A stretch of DNA of 64,000 nt, from contig JAFPWG010000013.1 in the NCBI GenBank assembly GCA_017395045.1, positions 62,001-126,000 on the forward strand, read 5' to 3'. Under the pieces are notes generated by a model, which did not search any database, was not told where the DNA came from, and worked only from the letters and a program-made list of their open reading frames with translations. The stretch comes from Bacteroidales bacterium (GTDB taxonomy: Bacteria > Bacteroidota > Bacteroidia > Bacteroidales > UBA932). The number at the start of each line of letters is the position of its first letter. Position 1 is the stretch's first letter. Position numbers and translations under genes: made by a program. Shown one piece after another: positions 54,563 to 63,602 of this stretch.

Positions 54563-54922
54563 ATGCCAACAGTAACCACTTATATCCTCTCCATGCTCCT
54601 GGGGCCTCGGGCAATTCAGGGAATCAATGCATTGAAGGCAACGTACAATTTGCCTGCATTAATCCATTTGGTCGGTACCTTGTCGATGGTTGAGTCCGGA
54701 ATCCGCCCCACCTTGACGGATGATGAGATTCGACGCGGGTTGGAGGAATTCAAGAACATTTTGGATCTGGGAATCGACAACCGGACCGATCTAGCGGAGT
54801 GGCAAAAAGAAATGAAGAAGAATGGGAACGCATATCTTGTCAACGGTTGCTATGGAGAGATTTTATGCATGTTAGGGAGGAACGGATACTCAATGCGAAT
54901 TAACCATCAAGGTAATTCTTGA
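54563..54922 (+). CDS. Small hypothetical protein
   Basis: A 119-residue protein not recognised. It starts with a hydrophobic stretch (TYILSMLLGPRAI), then LTDDEIRRGLEEFKNIL and a helical middle. It lies 60 bases after the preceding hypothetical gene. Composition is intermediate between cargo and sugar genes. It could be a real small gene or a remnant. Confidence 0.4.
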   Translation: MPTVTTYILSMLLGPRAIQGINALKATYNLPALIHLVGTLSMVESGIRPTLTDDEIRRGLEEFKNILDLGIDNRTDLAEWQKEMKKNGNAYLVNGCYGEILCMLGRNGYSMRINHQGNS

Positions 54923-54960
54923 CGTTGAGGATGAAATGACACGGTTTTATTTAAGAGAAA

Positions 54961-55170
54961 ATGACTCAACTGACTGATCAAGAACGGACTGCCCAGATGA
55001 ACGACATGCGCTCGTTCGATGAGTAAATGCCTTGCGTGGGTATTTTCTGGTACGATCCGGCCGATCGCAGTTTCTTCGGCGTACGGAAGAAGGAAATCAC
55101 TCCGCAGATGGTCGAAGATGTGGCGGAGAAAGGGGGCCTTTATCAGTTATTGTTACCTTCGCTACCTTGA
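54961..55170 (+). pseudogene. Remnants of small unknown reading frames
   Basis: Two abutting frames: 21 codons at 54961-55026 and 47 codons at 55027-55170 (VGIFWYDPADRSFFGVRKK). The latter resembles the N-terminus of small Bacteroidota proteins of unknown function starting VGIFWYD, but stops early. A further open stretch from 55260 reads MEFGWTDIDNRWLPL, possibly the other end of the same former gene. GC is high again here. I treat the stretch as a decayed gene. Confidence 0.4.
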
Positions 55171-55305
55171 CTTAATGAGAGGTTGCCGTTAATACTTAAA
55201 CCTCTGCAGGAAGAACAATATAACATGCTGCCGATCGAGCCGGCCGGGGAGCATTCCGGATGGAATTCGGATGGACGGACATCGACAATCGCTGGCTCCC
55301 CTTGG

Positions 55306-55333
55306 AATCCGCTGAACAGGCGGATTTTTTATT
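55306..55333 (+). terminator. Rho-independent terminator
   Basis: AATCCGC (55306-55312) pairs with GCGGATT (55320-55326) around a 7-base loop and runs into a T-rich tract to 55333. It closes the mosaic region before the promoter of the second polysaccharide operon. Confidence 0.7.
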
Positions 55334-55377
55334 GTCAATCCCAAAGCGGAGAGGAGGCAAAATCCGAATTTTAATCG

Positions 55378-55385
55378 TATCTTTG
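55378..55385 (+). promoter_or_regulatory. Promoter -7 element upstream of the second polysaccharide operon
   Basis: TATCTTTG, 45 bases after the terminator T-tract. No TTTG at the expected -33 distance. A second match, TAGTTTTG at 55546-55553, could be an internal start nearer the gene. Confidence 0.5.
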
Positions 55386-55390
55386 CGAAC

Positions 55391-55665
55391 TAATCAGGAA
55401 GTACCGCGTAGCGGTAACGCTTCTGCCCGGTAGGGGCCTCTTGGATAGGGGGCCGCTTTGGGTGGATTATGTCCTTGCTTGATGGAAAAACGGGCGAGGA
55501 ATGGAGGATTTTGCCAAATAAAATAATCACATCATTGTTGTCTGCTAGTTTTGGTGAACTGTAAAGGGAAATAGTAAAGAATGGATTATTAAAGGAAAAG
55601 CTTGACGGTAGTAGGGGATTTTATACTCCATAGATTATACAAAAACAGGTTAATACAGTAAGCAT
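55391..55665 (+). ncRNA. Long 5' leader with hairpin, candidate cis-regulatory RNA
   Basis: About 275 bases between the promoter and the first ATG without a convincing reading frame. Near the 5' end TACCGC-GTA-GCGGTA (55402-55416) is a perfect 6-bp hairpin, extended by GAAG/CTTC (55398-55423) with a 3-base bulge; GGCC at 55435-55438 and 55451-55454 can form a second stem. No known riboswitch or RNA family was recognised. The 5' part is GC-rich, the 3' part AT-rich. It could control readthrough into the operon. Confidence 0.4.
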
Positions 55666-57045
55666 ATGAGCATCAAAATAAAAACAACTCTTCTAGTATG
55701 TATTCTTCCGCTGATTTCTGCGATGGGTCGATCATCAACAATAGGTGATTCAGTTAAATTGAATTCAGATTATTTGACCCCTTTGATGTATGGCGCGAAA
55801 GGAGATGGTAAACACGATGATACTAATGCTTTCAGGGAAGCCTTGTATGAGTCGGATAAACGAGGAAAGATTCTGTATATACCTTCGGGATATAATTTCA
55901 AAGTAACAGGTACTCTGAATTATTATAATAAAGAATATCAATCCTATACATTGAATTTATTGGGATGTCTCCCAATTAAGAGGGGCTCATATTCTGTTAA
56001 AGAGTATGGTGGGATATCTGTCTCAAAAGGAGTGAAGTTATTTATAGGAGCGGTGATTAGTGGAAGTATAGAAAGGGTATGTATAACAGGACAGAGGGAC
56101 CTTGATCTTCATTTCTTTAATAATTGTGATTGCCAGGGACTTGTGATTAACGGATGCAATATCTCTAATTTCGGTGCACTCTTTTTCGACTCTAAACTAC
56201 ATAAGGTTAGCCAAATAACGCAAAACACTTTTTTGACGTTGTTCTATTTTGCTCGTAATGACAAGACTTCCAGCGGAATGACGGACTCAATGATTTCGCT
56301 CAATTATATCAATGGAGGGATGGAGCAGAACGACAATTCATGCTTTGAGTGGTCGTACTACAATGGCGATATCATATCCAACAACTTCATAGATTACTAC
56401 AGGACCATCTATTATCCTAAAGCAATCTCGAAACAGGCTTTTGTTGGGCCGTTGAGCTATTGCAACCAGTACCAAGTGTTTCGTTATTTCTATGCTGCAG
56501 GTCCCAATATCGACACAGTGACGTTTTCCAGCACGTCCGACTCCTTTAACTGGAATGATCCGTCAACGCTTGAAAAGCTACAAAAGTATGAGGCCTATAC
56601 CTATAAGGGGAAAGATGGCAAGACCTATGAGATCCCGCCTTATGTGGCGTGCTGTAATTCGGCATGGAATATTACCATCTCTGATGCAAAGGTGGAGCGA
56701 AATATGAAGTCACTCGTTTTTATAGCCTCAACGCTCACGCAATACGAATATAATCGTTTTGATGTCTCTTTCACTGGAAACAATAAATATAAAGAGGGTC
56801 AAATCAGCTATAAGCAGGGAGATGAAAAACCGTTTTATAATAGCGGAAATCATTTCCAAAATACAATGAACATTGATGGCGTCGTTGAAGTCTTAGATGA
56901 GCTCCCGCAGCTTAGTACCAGTTGGAGCGCTTCTACGCAGGGGCGGACTGTTAAAGTTGGAGAAAAGGTCTATCGTGCTGTAAATAAAGTTGAAGGGAAG
57001 AAGCGTGTTGCACGCTGGGAAGAGATTAATCAAGGAGAAAAATAG
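55666..57045 (+). CDS. Secreted pectate-lyase-fold beta-helix protein
   Basis: A 459-residue protein with a signal peptide (LLVCILPLISAMG) and the Pectate_lyase_3 entry motif MYGAKGDGKHDDTNAFREAL followed by irregular beta-helix coils (CQGLVINGCNISNFGALFF, NYINGGMEQND, NFIDYYRTIYY). The C-terminal ~50 residues (VGEKVYRAVNKVEGKKR) look like a small separate domain. First gene of the second operon, it may act on the polymer or bind it; no catalytic residues could be assigned. AT-rich. Confidence 0.75.
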   Translation: MSIKIKTTLLVCILPLISAMGRSSTIGDSVKLNSDYLTPLMYGAKGDGKHDDTNAFREALYESDKRGKILYIPSGYNFKVTGTLNYYNKEYQSYTLNLLGCLPIKRGSYSVKEYGGISVSKGVKLFIGAVISGSIERVCITGQRDLDLHFFNNCDCQGLVINGCNISNFGALFFDSKLHKVSQITQNTFLTLFYFARNDKTSSGMTDSMISLNYINGGMEQNDNSCFEWSYYNGDIISNNFIDYYRTIYYPKAISKQAFVGPLSYCNQYQVFRYFYAAGPNIDTVTFSSTSDSFNWNDPSTLEKLQKYEAYTYKGKDGKTYEIPPYVACCNSAWNITISDAKVERNMKSLVFIASTLTQYEYNRFDVSFTGNNKYKEGQISYKQGDEKPFYNSGNHFQNTMNIDGVVEVLDELPQLSTSWSASTQGRTVKVGEKVYRAVNKVEGKKRVARWEEINQGEK

Positions 57046-57052
57046 TTAATCG

Positions 57053-58588
57053 ATGAAGATAAAATCATCAGGTAATAGAGTAGTTGGGAATACTATCATT
57101 ATGTATGTCCAATTGGTATTGAACGTACTGATTGGGCTTATATCTGTACGAGTCATACTGAATGCCTTAGGCGAGAGTGATTATGGCGTATATGATGTGA
57201 TTGCTGGAATTGTAGGATTGTTGAGTTTTATCAGCAATTCGCTTTCACAATCATCTATGCGTTTTATCTCCGTCAGTCTTGGCAAAGGAGATTTGTCTGA
57301 AACCAATAAAGTTTTTAATGCCTGTTTCTGGCTTCACCTTGGCATCGCAGGCGTTCTATGCGTGCTTCTGGAGATCGCTGGCATCTTCCTATTTGACGGT
57401 TTTTTGAATATACCGGAAGACAGAATCGAAGTTGCAAAAGTTATTTATCAGTGCATGGTTTTGAGCCTTTTCATAAAGGTTAACGTTACACCATTGAAGG
57501 CGGTAGCGAGCTCCTATGAAGAATTCTGGTATGTGGCAACTGTCTCCATTACGGATTCGTTACTGAAGTTAGCGATCGCATTGATAGTAGCTCATACAAT
57601 GCGCGACAAATTGTTGATATATGGATTCTTAATGGTGGGTATCACTATCGTTAATTATTCCCTTTATAGAGTATTTAATCATGTTAAGCATCGTGCGATA
57701 GTCAAGATTCACCGTCCGATATATGCGAGAATAAAAAAAGTGGTTGGTTTTGCCAGTTGGACGTTATTAGATACCTTCAGTTCCGTCATCAATCGCCAAG
57801 GGTACTCCATTATGTTGAATAAATTCTTTGGACCCGTTATGAATTCTGCTTTTGCTGTTTCAAGGCAATTGGAAGGACATATTTATTCAATATCCTCGGC
57901 AGTCGTCAGTTCGATGAAGCCGCAGATTATGAAAAGTCATGGGATGGGGGATGATGCGCGTATGTATAGGCTGTCATTAACTTCTGGGAAGTTCGGTTTC
58001 TATATGATGTCTCTTGTAATTATTCCGCTATTAGTAATGATGCCAGATGTATTGCGCATCTGGTTGGTAAAAGTACCAGAGCATACGGTAGACTTTGCCC
58101 GGTTGTTGATTATTGCATGTTCGGCAGAGCAACTGACGCGTGGACTTGTTCATGCTAATCAGGCTTTGGGCAATATAAAGTGGTTCTCGATTGTAATTTC
58201 AACTTTGCGAATTTTGGCCTTACCAGTATCATGTCTCGCATTATATCTTGGGGCGAAGGCTGAGATGGCCATCATGGTTTTCTTGATTTTTGAAACACTG
58301 GGATCCGGAGCGCGTGTTTTTATCCTATCCAGAATATCTGACTTTAAAGCATCGTTTTTCCTTCGCGATGTTTTATTGCACGTTGTGCCTCCTTTCCTGA
58401 TTTCCTATCTTGTTTGCTATTTTGTCTATCCATTGTCATCGGGTATCGTATGGATGATAGTGGTATTCATCATCTCGGGTTTTATTTTAGGCATTTGCGT
58501 CTTCCTCTTTGGTTTGACAAAAGATGAAGGGCATTTCGTTTATTCTATAGTGTCTCCGATTATTAACAAATTATCACATCGTAAATAG
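57053..58588 (+). CDS. Wzx-type flippase, second operon
   Basis: A 511-residue multi-pass protein of the polysaccharide transporter/MATE-like family. NTIIMYVQLVLNVLIGLISV then RVILNALGESDYGVYDVIAG are typical of the Bacteroidota lipopolysaccharide flippase group, and about 12-14 hydrophobic helices follow. It is unlike the 21245 flippase in sequence, so it should serve a different repeat unit. Seven bases after the beta-helix gene. Confidence 0.9.
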   Translation: MKIKSSGNRVVGNTIIMYVQLVLNVLIGLISVRVILNALGESDYGVYDVIAGIVGLLSFISNSLSQSSMRFISVSLGKGDLSETNKVFNACFWLHLGIAGVLCVLLEIAGIFLFDGFLNIPEDRIEVAKVIYQCMVLSLFIKVNVTPLKAVASSYEEFWYVATVSITDSLLKLAIALIVAHTMRDKLLIYGFLMVGITIVNYSLYRVFNHVKHRAIVKIHRPIYARIKKVVGFASWTLLDTFSSVINRQGYSIMLNKFFGPVMNSAFAVSRQLEGHIYSISSAVVSSMKPQIMKSHGMGDDARMYRLSLTSGKFGFYMMSLVIIPLLVMMPDVLRIWLVKVPEHTVDFARLLIIACSAEQLTRGLVHANQALGNIKWFSIVISTLRILALPVSCLALYLGAKAEMAIMVFLIFETLGSGARVFILSRISDFKASFFLRDVLLHVVPPFLISYLVCYFVYPLSSGIVWMIVVFIISGFILGICVFLFGLTKDEGHFVYSIVSPIINKLSHRK

Positions 58589-58592
58589 TTGT

Positions 58593-59777
58593 ATGAAATT
58601 CATTAACAATATTAAATACATACTATTGTGTATTCTTCTATTTTTGATGGCTATTTCTTATCATCCATTTTTTTTTGGTGATATCAATGCTGAAGTCGAG
58701 GTGGGGAATCGTGTGTTATCGCTTCCCATATACATATCATTTGTTGCATTATTCCTATTATCCTTTCTTACCGCGAAAAAACTTAATACAAAGCTTTTCA
58801 TGGTTTCGTTAGTGTCATTTGTTATAATAGGCGTCTTGGCATGGTTTATTCTTGCCGTCTTTGGAGATGCGACAATGATTTCTGACATAAAGGTATTACT
58901 TTTTGTGGTAGCATCTATTGTCATAGGAAAGTCGCTTAATCTTTCAGATAGGAAACTATTGATACTGGTTGCCGTATTTGGTTTAACTGCCCTTCTCTCC
59001 GGTATTATGCAAGTTTACCAAAACATCGGCGGATTTATCATCCTTGATCAATATCGAGCTAATAGCAAGAACTCTCTTGGGGCAATCCTAGCGACAGCAG
59101 TTATTTCATTCATATATGCTGCATCTAGAACTAAAAAGACTATCAGAATTGCTTTTGTTGCTTTTGCTGTTCTAGGAATCATAGTTGTGCTGACAATCCG
59201 GGCAAGAGCATCTTTTCTTGCAATCGTTCTTGTCATAATGGCGATATTCATGCGGCAAATTAAGAGCAAAGGAGTTATTTGGGCTTTTGTGATTCTTTTA
59301 GTAGGTGGAATATTACTCGCCCTCGCACCTGACAGCGTCTCTAATTTCGTTATAGACAGCATTACTGCTGGCCGTCAAGGTGGTGATATAACATCAGGGC
59401 GGATGGGAGCATACCAACAAGCGTTGTCTATTTTTTCTAGTAGTCCTTTTTTAGGAAATATTGCAGAGCAGCAGGAGATAGCCTGGGTTCATAATTATCT
59501 ACTTTTAAAGTTATCAAATTTTGGATTATTATTTGCTTGGCCTTTCTTTGTTTATTACTTTTTCCTTTTGATATATTGTTTCAAACACATGTTAAGGACA
59601 AATCAGAAGAGAGAGGACCTTCCTTTATTCTATCAAGGATTTCCATTGGTGCTTATCCCCTTTGTTATTTCAATACTTGAACCGACATTCCCCTTTGCGC
59701 CAGGTACAGCCGTAGCATATAATTTCATCATGCTTGGTCTATCAGATTCGTATTATCATTCTCGGTTAAGTAATTAA
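58593..59777 (+). CDS. Wzy/O-antigen ligase-like membrane protein
   Basis: A 394-residue protein with about ten hydrophobic helices. The stretch TIRARASFLAIVLVIMAIF and the periplasmic loop with ITSGRMGAYQQALSIFSSSP, then AWVHNYLLLKLSNFGLLF, match the Wzy_C/O-antigen ligase pattern (conserved Arg and HN). It may polymerise the repeat unit or ligate it to lipid A core. Located 4 bases after the flippase. Confidence 0.85.
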   Translation: MKFINNIKYILLCILLFLMAISYHPFFFGDINAEVEVGNRVLSLPIYISFVALFLLSFLTAKKLNTKLFMVSLVSFVIIGVLAWFILAVFGDATMISDIKVLLFVVASIVIGKSLNLSDRKLLILVAVFGLTALLSGIMQVYQNIGGFIILDQYRANSKNSLGAILATAVISFIYAASRTKKTIRIAFVAFAVLGIIVVLTIRARASFLAIVLVIMAIFMRQIKSKGVIWAFVILLVGGILLALAPDSVSNFVIDSITAGRQGGDITSGRMGAYQQALSIFSSSPFLGNIAEQQEIAWVHNYLLLKLSNFGLLFAWPFFVYYFFLLIYCFKHMLRTNQKREDLPLFYQGFPLVLIPFVISILEPTFPFAPGTAVAYNFIMLGLSDSYYHSRLSN

Positions 59778-59783
59778 GCAGAA

Positions 59784-60980
59784 ATGAAAATAATAGTTCT
59801 AACACCAATTTACGCCTCCACTACCACAATGCAAGGCGCGACGCCTGTGGTGCATTATTTCGCTCGTGAATGGGTGAAGATGGGGCACGAAGTCAAGGTT
59901 TTTCATCTTGGACATAAATTCCCTCGTCCTTTTTACTGGATTTCAAAACGGTTTCAGCACCAACTGAACACCCGATTGGGGATGCTGGTGCCAGTAAACT
60001 ATCCTAAGGACACAGACTATGAAGCCGATGGCGTGAGGGTGTTCAAAAGGAGCATTAAAAAAATCAAGCCCCATTCACGTTATTCCCAAAGACAGATCAA
60101 CTATGCGTTGAGCATCATTAGCAAAGAATGTGAGCAAAACGGAGTGCCCGATTGGTTCATTGGCCATTGGGATAATCCTCAGTTGGAGTTGTTGTGTGCT
60201 CTTAAAAAAAGATTCAATAAACCTGCTTGTTTGGTGTTGCACAGCAACAAGTTTGACTTTGAGAGACTTTATGGCGAGAATGCCAAGGCAATGCTTGCGC
60301 AGATGGATTTGATTGGTTTTAGAAATGTGGCTGCTCAACAGGATTTTGAAAGTAAATATGGTAAGCCCAAGAAATCGTTTATCGCATATTCCGGAGTGTC
60401 TGAAGCCTTCCTGAAAGCGGGTGCAACTAACGAGAAAACCATTACAACACCTGTTCGCAATTTTGTTTTTGTGGGATCGCTTATCAATAGAAAATATCCA
60501 ACAGAAATTCTGACCGCCTTGTCAAGGGCCTATCCCGACGGGGATTTCAGCATGACATACATAGGGGATGGCGCCGATAAAGAGAGGATAGAGGCAGAAC
60601 ACAAGAGACTCGGCTCAAAAGGTTCAGTCAAGTTTACAGGCCGCATACCGCGAGAGGATATTGTTGACTATCTCAAGCAGTCTGATATCTTTGTTATGAT
60701 CTCCAAAGGTGAGATTTTCGGCCTGGTGTATCTCGAGGCAATGGCATTAGGAGTCATCCCTATTGGCTCAAAGAATGAAGGAATTGATGGTATTATCCGC
60801 GACGGGGAAAATGGTTTTCTTTGTGAGGCGGGTAATATAGATGATTTGACGAAAGTCTTAAATGAGCTAAAGAACTTATCTTCTGATAAACTCTTTAGTC
60901 TGTCGAATAACGCTAAATTCACTGCGCAAGCCTTTTCAGATAGGGGAGTCGCTGAAAAATATATAAATGCTTTGCTATGA
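59784..60980 (+). CDS. GT4 family glycosyltransferase
   Basis: A 398-residue GT-B enzyme. The N-terminal domain starts [20 protein letters not shown] with a glycine loop; the C-terminal domain has [49 protein letters not shown] and [20 protein letters not shown] (EX7E). Donor sugar unknown. It overlaps the next gene by 4 bases. Confidence 0.92.
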   Translation: MKIIVLTPIYASTTTMQGATPVVHYFAREWVKMGHEVKVFHLGHKFPRPFYWISKRFQHQLNTRLGMLVPVNYPKDTDYEADGVRVFKRSIKKIKPHSRYSQRQINYALSIISKECEQNGVPDWFIGHWDNPQLELLCALKKRFNKPACLVLHSNKFDFERLYGENAKAMLAQMDLIGFRNVAAQQDFESKYGKPKKSFIAYSGVSEAFLKAGATNEKTITTPVRNFVFVGSLINRKYPTEILTALSRAYPDGDFSMTYIGDGADKERIEAEHKRLGSKGSVKFTGRIPREDIVDYLKQSDIFVMISKGEIFGLVYLEAMALGVIPIGSKNEGIDGIIRDGENGFLCEAGNIDDLTKVLNELKNLSSDKLFSLSNNAKFTAQAFSDRGVAEKYINALL

Positions 60981-61627
60981 TTTTACTTAGAAATAAACAG
61001 TATGTTCGAGGTTGGTTTAAATATAGCCTTCGCGGACGTTTGGCACATAGGTTTGCACTGGTAAACATCAATTGTGTATTAAGCCCTAATTCCAGAGTGG
61101 GGATGAAGAGCAGGCTCAACAAGGTCTCCCTTGGGGATTTCTCTTATATTGGAAAAGATTGTGTTATACATAATACGACAATTGGGAAGTTTTGTTCGGT
61201 ATCAGATTGCTGCACAATCGGCCTGCCGGAACATCCTACCAGTTTTCTGTCGACATCTCCTATTTTCACTTCTCCTAAAAACGCCGTACGAAGGAAATGG
61301 GTGGATAAACATTTCTTTAAATCAGAAGCCAACGTAACTATCGGAAATGATGTATGGATAGGCTATGGGGTTCTGATTCCGAGAAACATAACCATCGGCG
61401 ACGGTGCTATTGTGGCTGCCGGTGCTGTTGTTACGAAAGACGTACCTCCCTATGCCATTGTAGGCGGTGTTCCTGCCAAAGTGATAAAGTATCGTTTCCC
61501 GGAAGATAAGATAGAAAAGCTGATGGATTTGAAATGGTGGAACAAGTCGGTGGAGGAGATAAAGTCTCATATCGATTTGTTTACCCAGCCGGACTTGAAT
61601 AGTGGGCAATTAAATAGTTGGAAGTAA
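60977..61627 (+). CDS. Hexapeptide-repeat acetyltransferase (CatB/LbetaH type)
   Basis: A 216-residue left-handed beta-helix acetyltransferase: repeats [21 protein letters not shown], then [20 protein letters not shown] (split: [20 protein letters not shown]) and [20 protein letters not shown], ending [26 protein letters not shown] is the loop of the VatD/CatB-like sugar group. It probably O- or N-acetylates a sugar of the repeat unit. Its TAA overlaps the next ATG. Confidence 0.92.
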   Translation: MILLRNKQYVRGWFKYSLRGRLAHRFALVNINCVLSPNSRVGMKSRLNKVSLGDFSYIGKDCVIHNTTIGKFCSVSDCCTIGLPEHPTSFLSTSPIFTSPKNAVRRKWVDKHFFKSEANVTIGNDVWIGYGVLIPRNITIGDGAIVAAGAVVTKDVPPYAIVGGVPAKVIKYRFPEDKIEKLMDLKWWNKSVEEIKSHIDLFTQPDLNSGQLNSWK

Positions 61628-62586
61628 TGAATTTAGGAAAAGTATACAACCGCATTGCCTCCCTCTCACCGTATATGGAGATCGCACTGAGACAGATCTA
61701 TTGGAGCAATGTCGGCCGGCTAAAAGGTATGAATCCTAATAAAGCCAAACATAAATCAAATAATAAAGAGGAGGCTGATTTTAATCATGTCGTAGAGTGG
61801 TTGAAAGACTGTGGCGTGAAGGAAGGAGATATACTTATCGTACATTCATCCTATGAAGGATTGGAGGGAACCGGTCTCTCTCCGGAAGAAATCATTGAGC
61901 GGCTCCTCGAATTGGTCGGCCCCACTGGGACTTTGTGCATGCCGGTCATTCGTCATTTCAAGGAGGAAAAGAAGGCGAAGAAAGAAGGGACTCCACTTAC
62001 TGATATCGTTTGTACGTATGATGTGAAGCGCACATTGGTAAGTTCCGGGATGTTGCCTTTCACATTGATGAGACACTCGGATGCTATTACCAGTCACTTC
62101 CCGTTGAACCCTCTTTGCGCAGTCGGCCCATTGGCCAAGGATATGATGGCTCATAATCTTGATGGAGACAGCCCGTCGCCGCATGGGCCTAACTCCAGTT
62201 GGAAATTTTGTGTAGACCACGGGGCAAAAGTATGTGCAATAGGGACCAGTCTTGAGCATCACAACACTTGCATCCACGTCGCTGAAGAAGCCTATGGAGA
62301 TTGGCGGTGGAAGGATGATGAATGGTACGATTTGCGAACTTTTGAAATCATCGATGAGAACAAGAACAGCAAAACTGTCGTCATCAAGAACAGAAAGTTG
62401 AAATGGGGAACACGCCATATCGCGGAAATTAATCTCAACAATGCTGAGAAAAGATCAGGCATCGTAAAGTCTTCCTCGATTGACGGAATAACCGTAGGCT
62501 TTGCCGAATCACAGAGAGTAATATCCTTCTTGCGGGCCAAGAACAAGAACGGGTATCCATATTTTGTTTTCCCTTGGCAAAAATAA
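61627..62586 (+). CDS. AAC(3) family N-acetyltransferase-like protein
   Basis: A 319-residue protein of the aminoglycoside 3-N-acetyltransferase fold (PF02522): GDILIVHSSYEGLEGTGL, LVGPTGTLCMPVIRHF, GMLPFTLMRHSDAITSHFPL (split: GMLPFTLMRH, SDAITSHFPL), and LEHHNTCIHVAEEAYGD with the catalytic His. In polysaccharide loci such proteins acylate amino sugars rather than give drug resistance; the neighbouring acyl carrier protein is a possible donor. ATG 61627 is used; TTG 61618 is an alternative. Confidence 0.88.
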   Translation: MNLGKVYNRIASLSPYMEIALRQIYWSNVGRLKGMNPNKAKHKSNNKEEADFNHVVEWLKDCGVKEGDILIVHSSYEGLEGTGLSPEEIIERLLELVGPTGTLCMPVIRHFKEEKKAKKEGTPLTDIVCTYDVKRTLVSSGMLPFTLMRHSDAITSHFPLNPLCAVGPLAKDMMAHNLDGDSPSPHGPNSSWKFCVDHGAKVCAIGTSLEHHNTCIHVAEEAYGDWRWKDDEWYDLRTFEIIDENKNSKTVVIKNRKLKWGTRHIAEINLNNAEKRSGIVKSSSIDGITVGFAESQRVISFLRAKNKNGYPYFVFPWQK

Positions 62587-62610
62587 TAATCATATAAATA
62601 CTTTATTATC

Positions 62611-62841
62611 ATGGAATTAAAAGAGTTTGTCAATCATTTCGCTGAGCAGTTCGACGATACTGACATCAGCCAGTTCACCCCCGAAACCAAGTTCAGGGAT
62701 CTCGATGAGTGGTCTTCAATCATAGGCCTGTCGATTATACTGATGGTCGATGAGGAGTATGGTATTACACTGAAGGCCTCTGACATTCAGGCCGCGACAA
62801 CAATTGGCGAACTGTTTAACATTGTGAGTTCAAAAGCATGA
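62611..62841 (+). CDS. Acyl carrier protein
   Basis: A 76-residue acidic four-helix ACP. LDEWSSIIGLSIILMVDEEYG (split: LDEWSSIIGL, SIILMVDEEYG) contains the phosphopantetheine Ser (Ser35 or Ser36; the usual motif is DSL, here WSS). A dedicated ACP in a sugar operon suggests acyl or keto-acid transfer to a sugar. It overlaps the SDR gene by 4 bases. Confidence 0.9.
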   Translation: MELKEFVNHFAEQFDDTDISQFTPETKFRDLDEWSSIIGLSIILMVDEEYGITLKASDIQAATTIGELFNIVSSKA

Positions 62842-63596
62842 TCCAGGAAAATCCTTATAGCCTCAGCGGAAAAACTATTCTGGTTACAGGAGGAGCCGGA
62901 GGCATCGGTAGCGAGACGGCAAGAGTTTGCGCTGGCTTGGGGGCAAGCATCATCCTTACTGACATTCGGGAGGAGGCTCTGGCTATGTCCTTGCAGTCAT
63001 TGCCTTCTCCTCAAGGGAGCGTCCCTCATGCCATGATTTGTGCCGACTTAACCAATGCTGCTGATCTTGAACGCTTGGTCGATAGCCTTCCGGTGTTGGA
63101 TGGATTTGTCTGTAACGCTGGTGTGATGAAGCTTGTTCTTACCCAATTCATTTCAGAGGAAGAGCTTACCAGAATCCAGAATATTAACCTGAATGCTCCT
63201 ATTTTGCTGACTCGGTTGCTACTGAAGAAAAAGAAGTTTTCCAAGAAGGCCTCAATTGTGTTTACTTCTTCGGCAGCCGGTGTCTATCGCGTGTCAGTGG
63301 GGAATGCGATCTATGCCACCACTAAGTGCGGTATCGATGCGTTTATGCGTACGGTAGCTCTGGAGTTTGGTCCGAAAGGAATACGGTGCAATAGTGTCAA
63401 CCCAGGTATGGTTGAGACGCCTTTGATCTCCGGGTTTACGGACGAGCAAAAAGAAAAAGAGAAAATGAATTATCCGCTCCGTCGTTTTGCACAGCCGGCA
63501 GACATCGCATTGGGTATTGCTTATCTACTCTCGGATGCATCATCCTTTGTCACTGGGACAGCTTTGAAGATTGACGGAGGAATGACTTTAAGCTGA
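62838..63596 (+). CDS. SDR family oxidoreductase (FabG-like)
   Basis: A 252-residue short-chain dehydrogenase: ILVTGGAGGIGSETARV (cofactor loop), DGFVCNAGVM, IVFTSSAAGVYRVSVGNAIY with AIYATTKCGIDAFMRTVA (Ser-Tyr-Lys) and CNSVNPGMVETPL. It follows the ACP gene with overlap, consistent with reduction of an ACP-bound 3-keto-acyl group, or with a sugar-linked oxidoreductase; both are inferred. Complete. Confidence 0.9.
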   Translation: MIQENPYSLSGKTILVTGGAGGIGSETARVCAGLGASIILTDIREEALAMSLQSLPSPQGSVPHAMICADLTNAADLERLVDSLPVLDGFVCNAGVMKLVLTQFISEEELTRIQNINLNAPILLTRLLLKKKKFSKKASIVFTSSAAGVYRVSVGNAIYATTKCGIDAFMRTVALEFGPKGIRCNSVNPGMVETPLISGFTDEQKEKEKMNYPLRRFAQPADIALGIAYLLSDASSFVTGTALKIDGGMTLS

Positions 63597-63602
63597 TTCA
63601 GA

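Noticed and set aside
55183-55374. 63-codon frame covering the terminator
   Set aside because: It runs through the terminator hairpin and T-tract, has no similarity, and another frame over the same bases looks more like a decayed gene.
61627-62586. AAC(3)-like gene as an antibiotic resistance determinant
   Set aside because: It is embedded in a polysaccharide operon next to an acyl carrier protein; members of this family commonly modify amino sugars of glycans.
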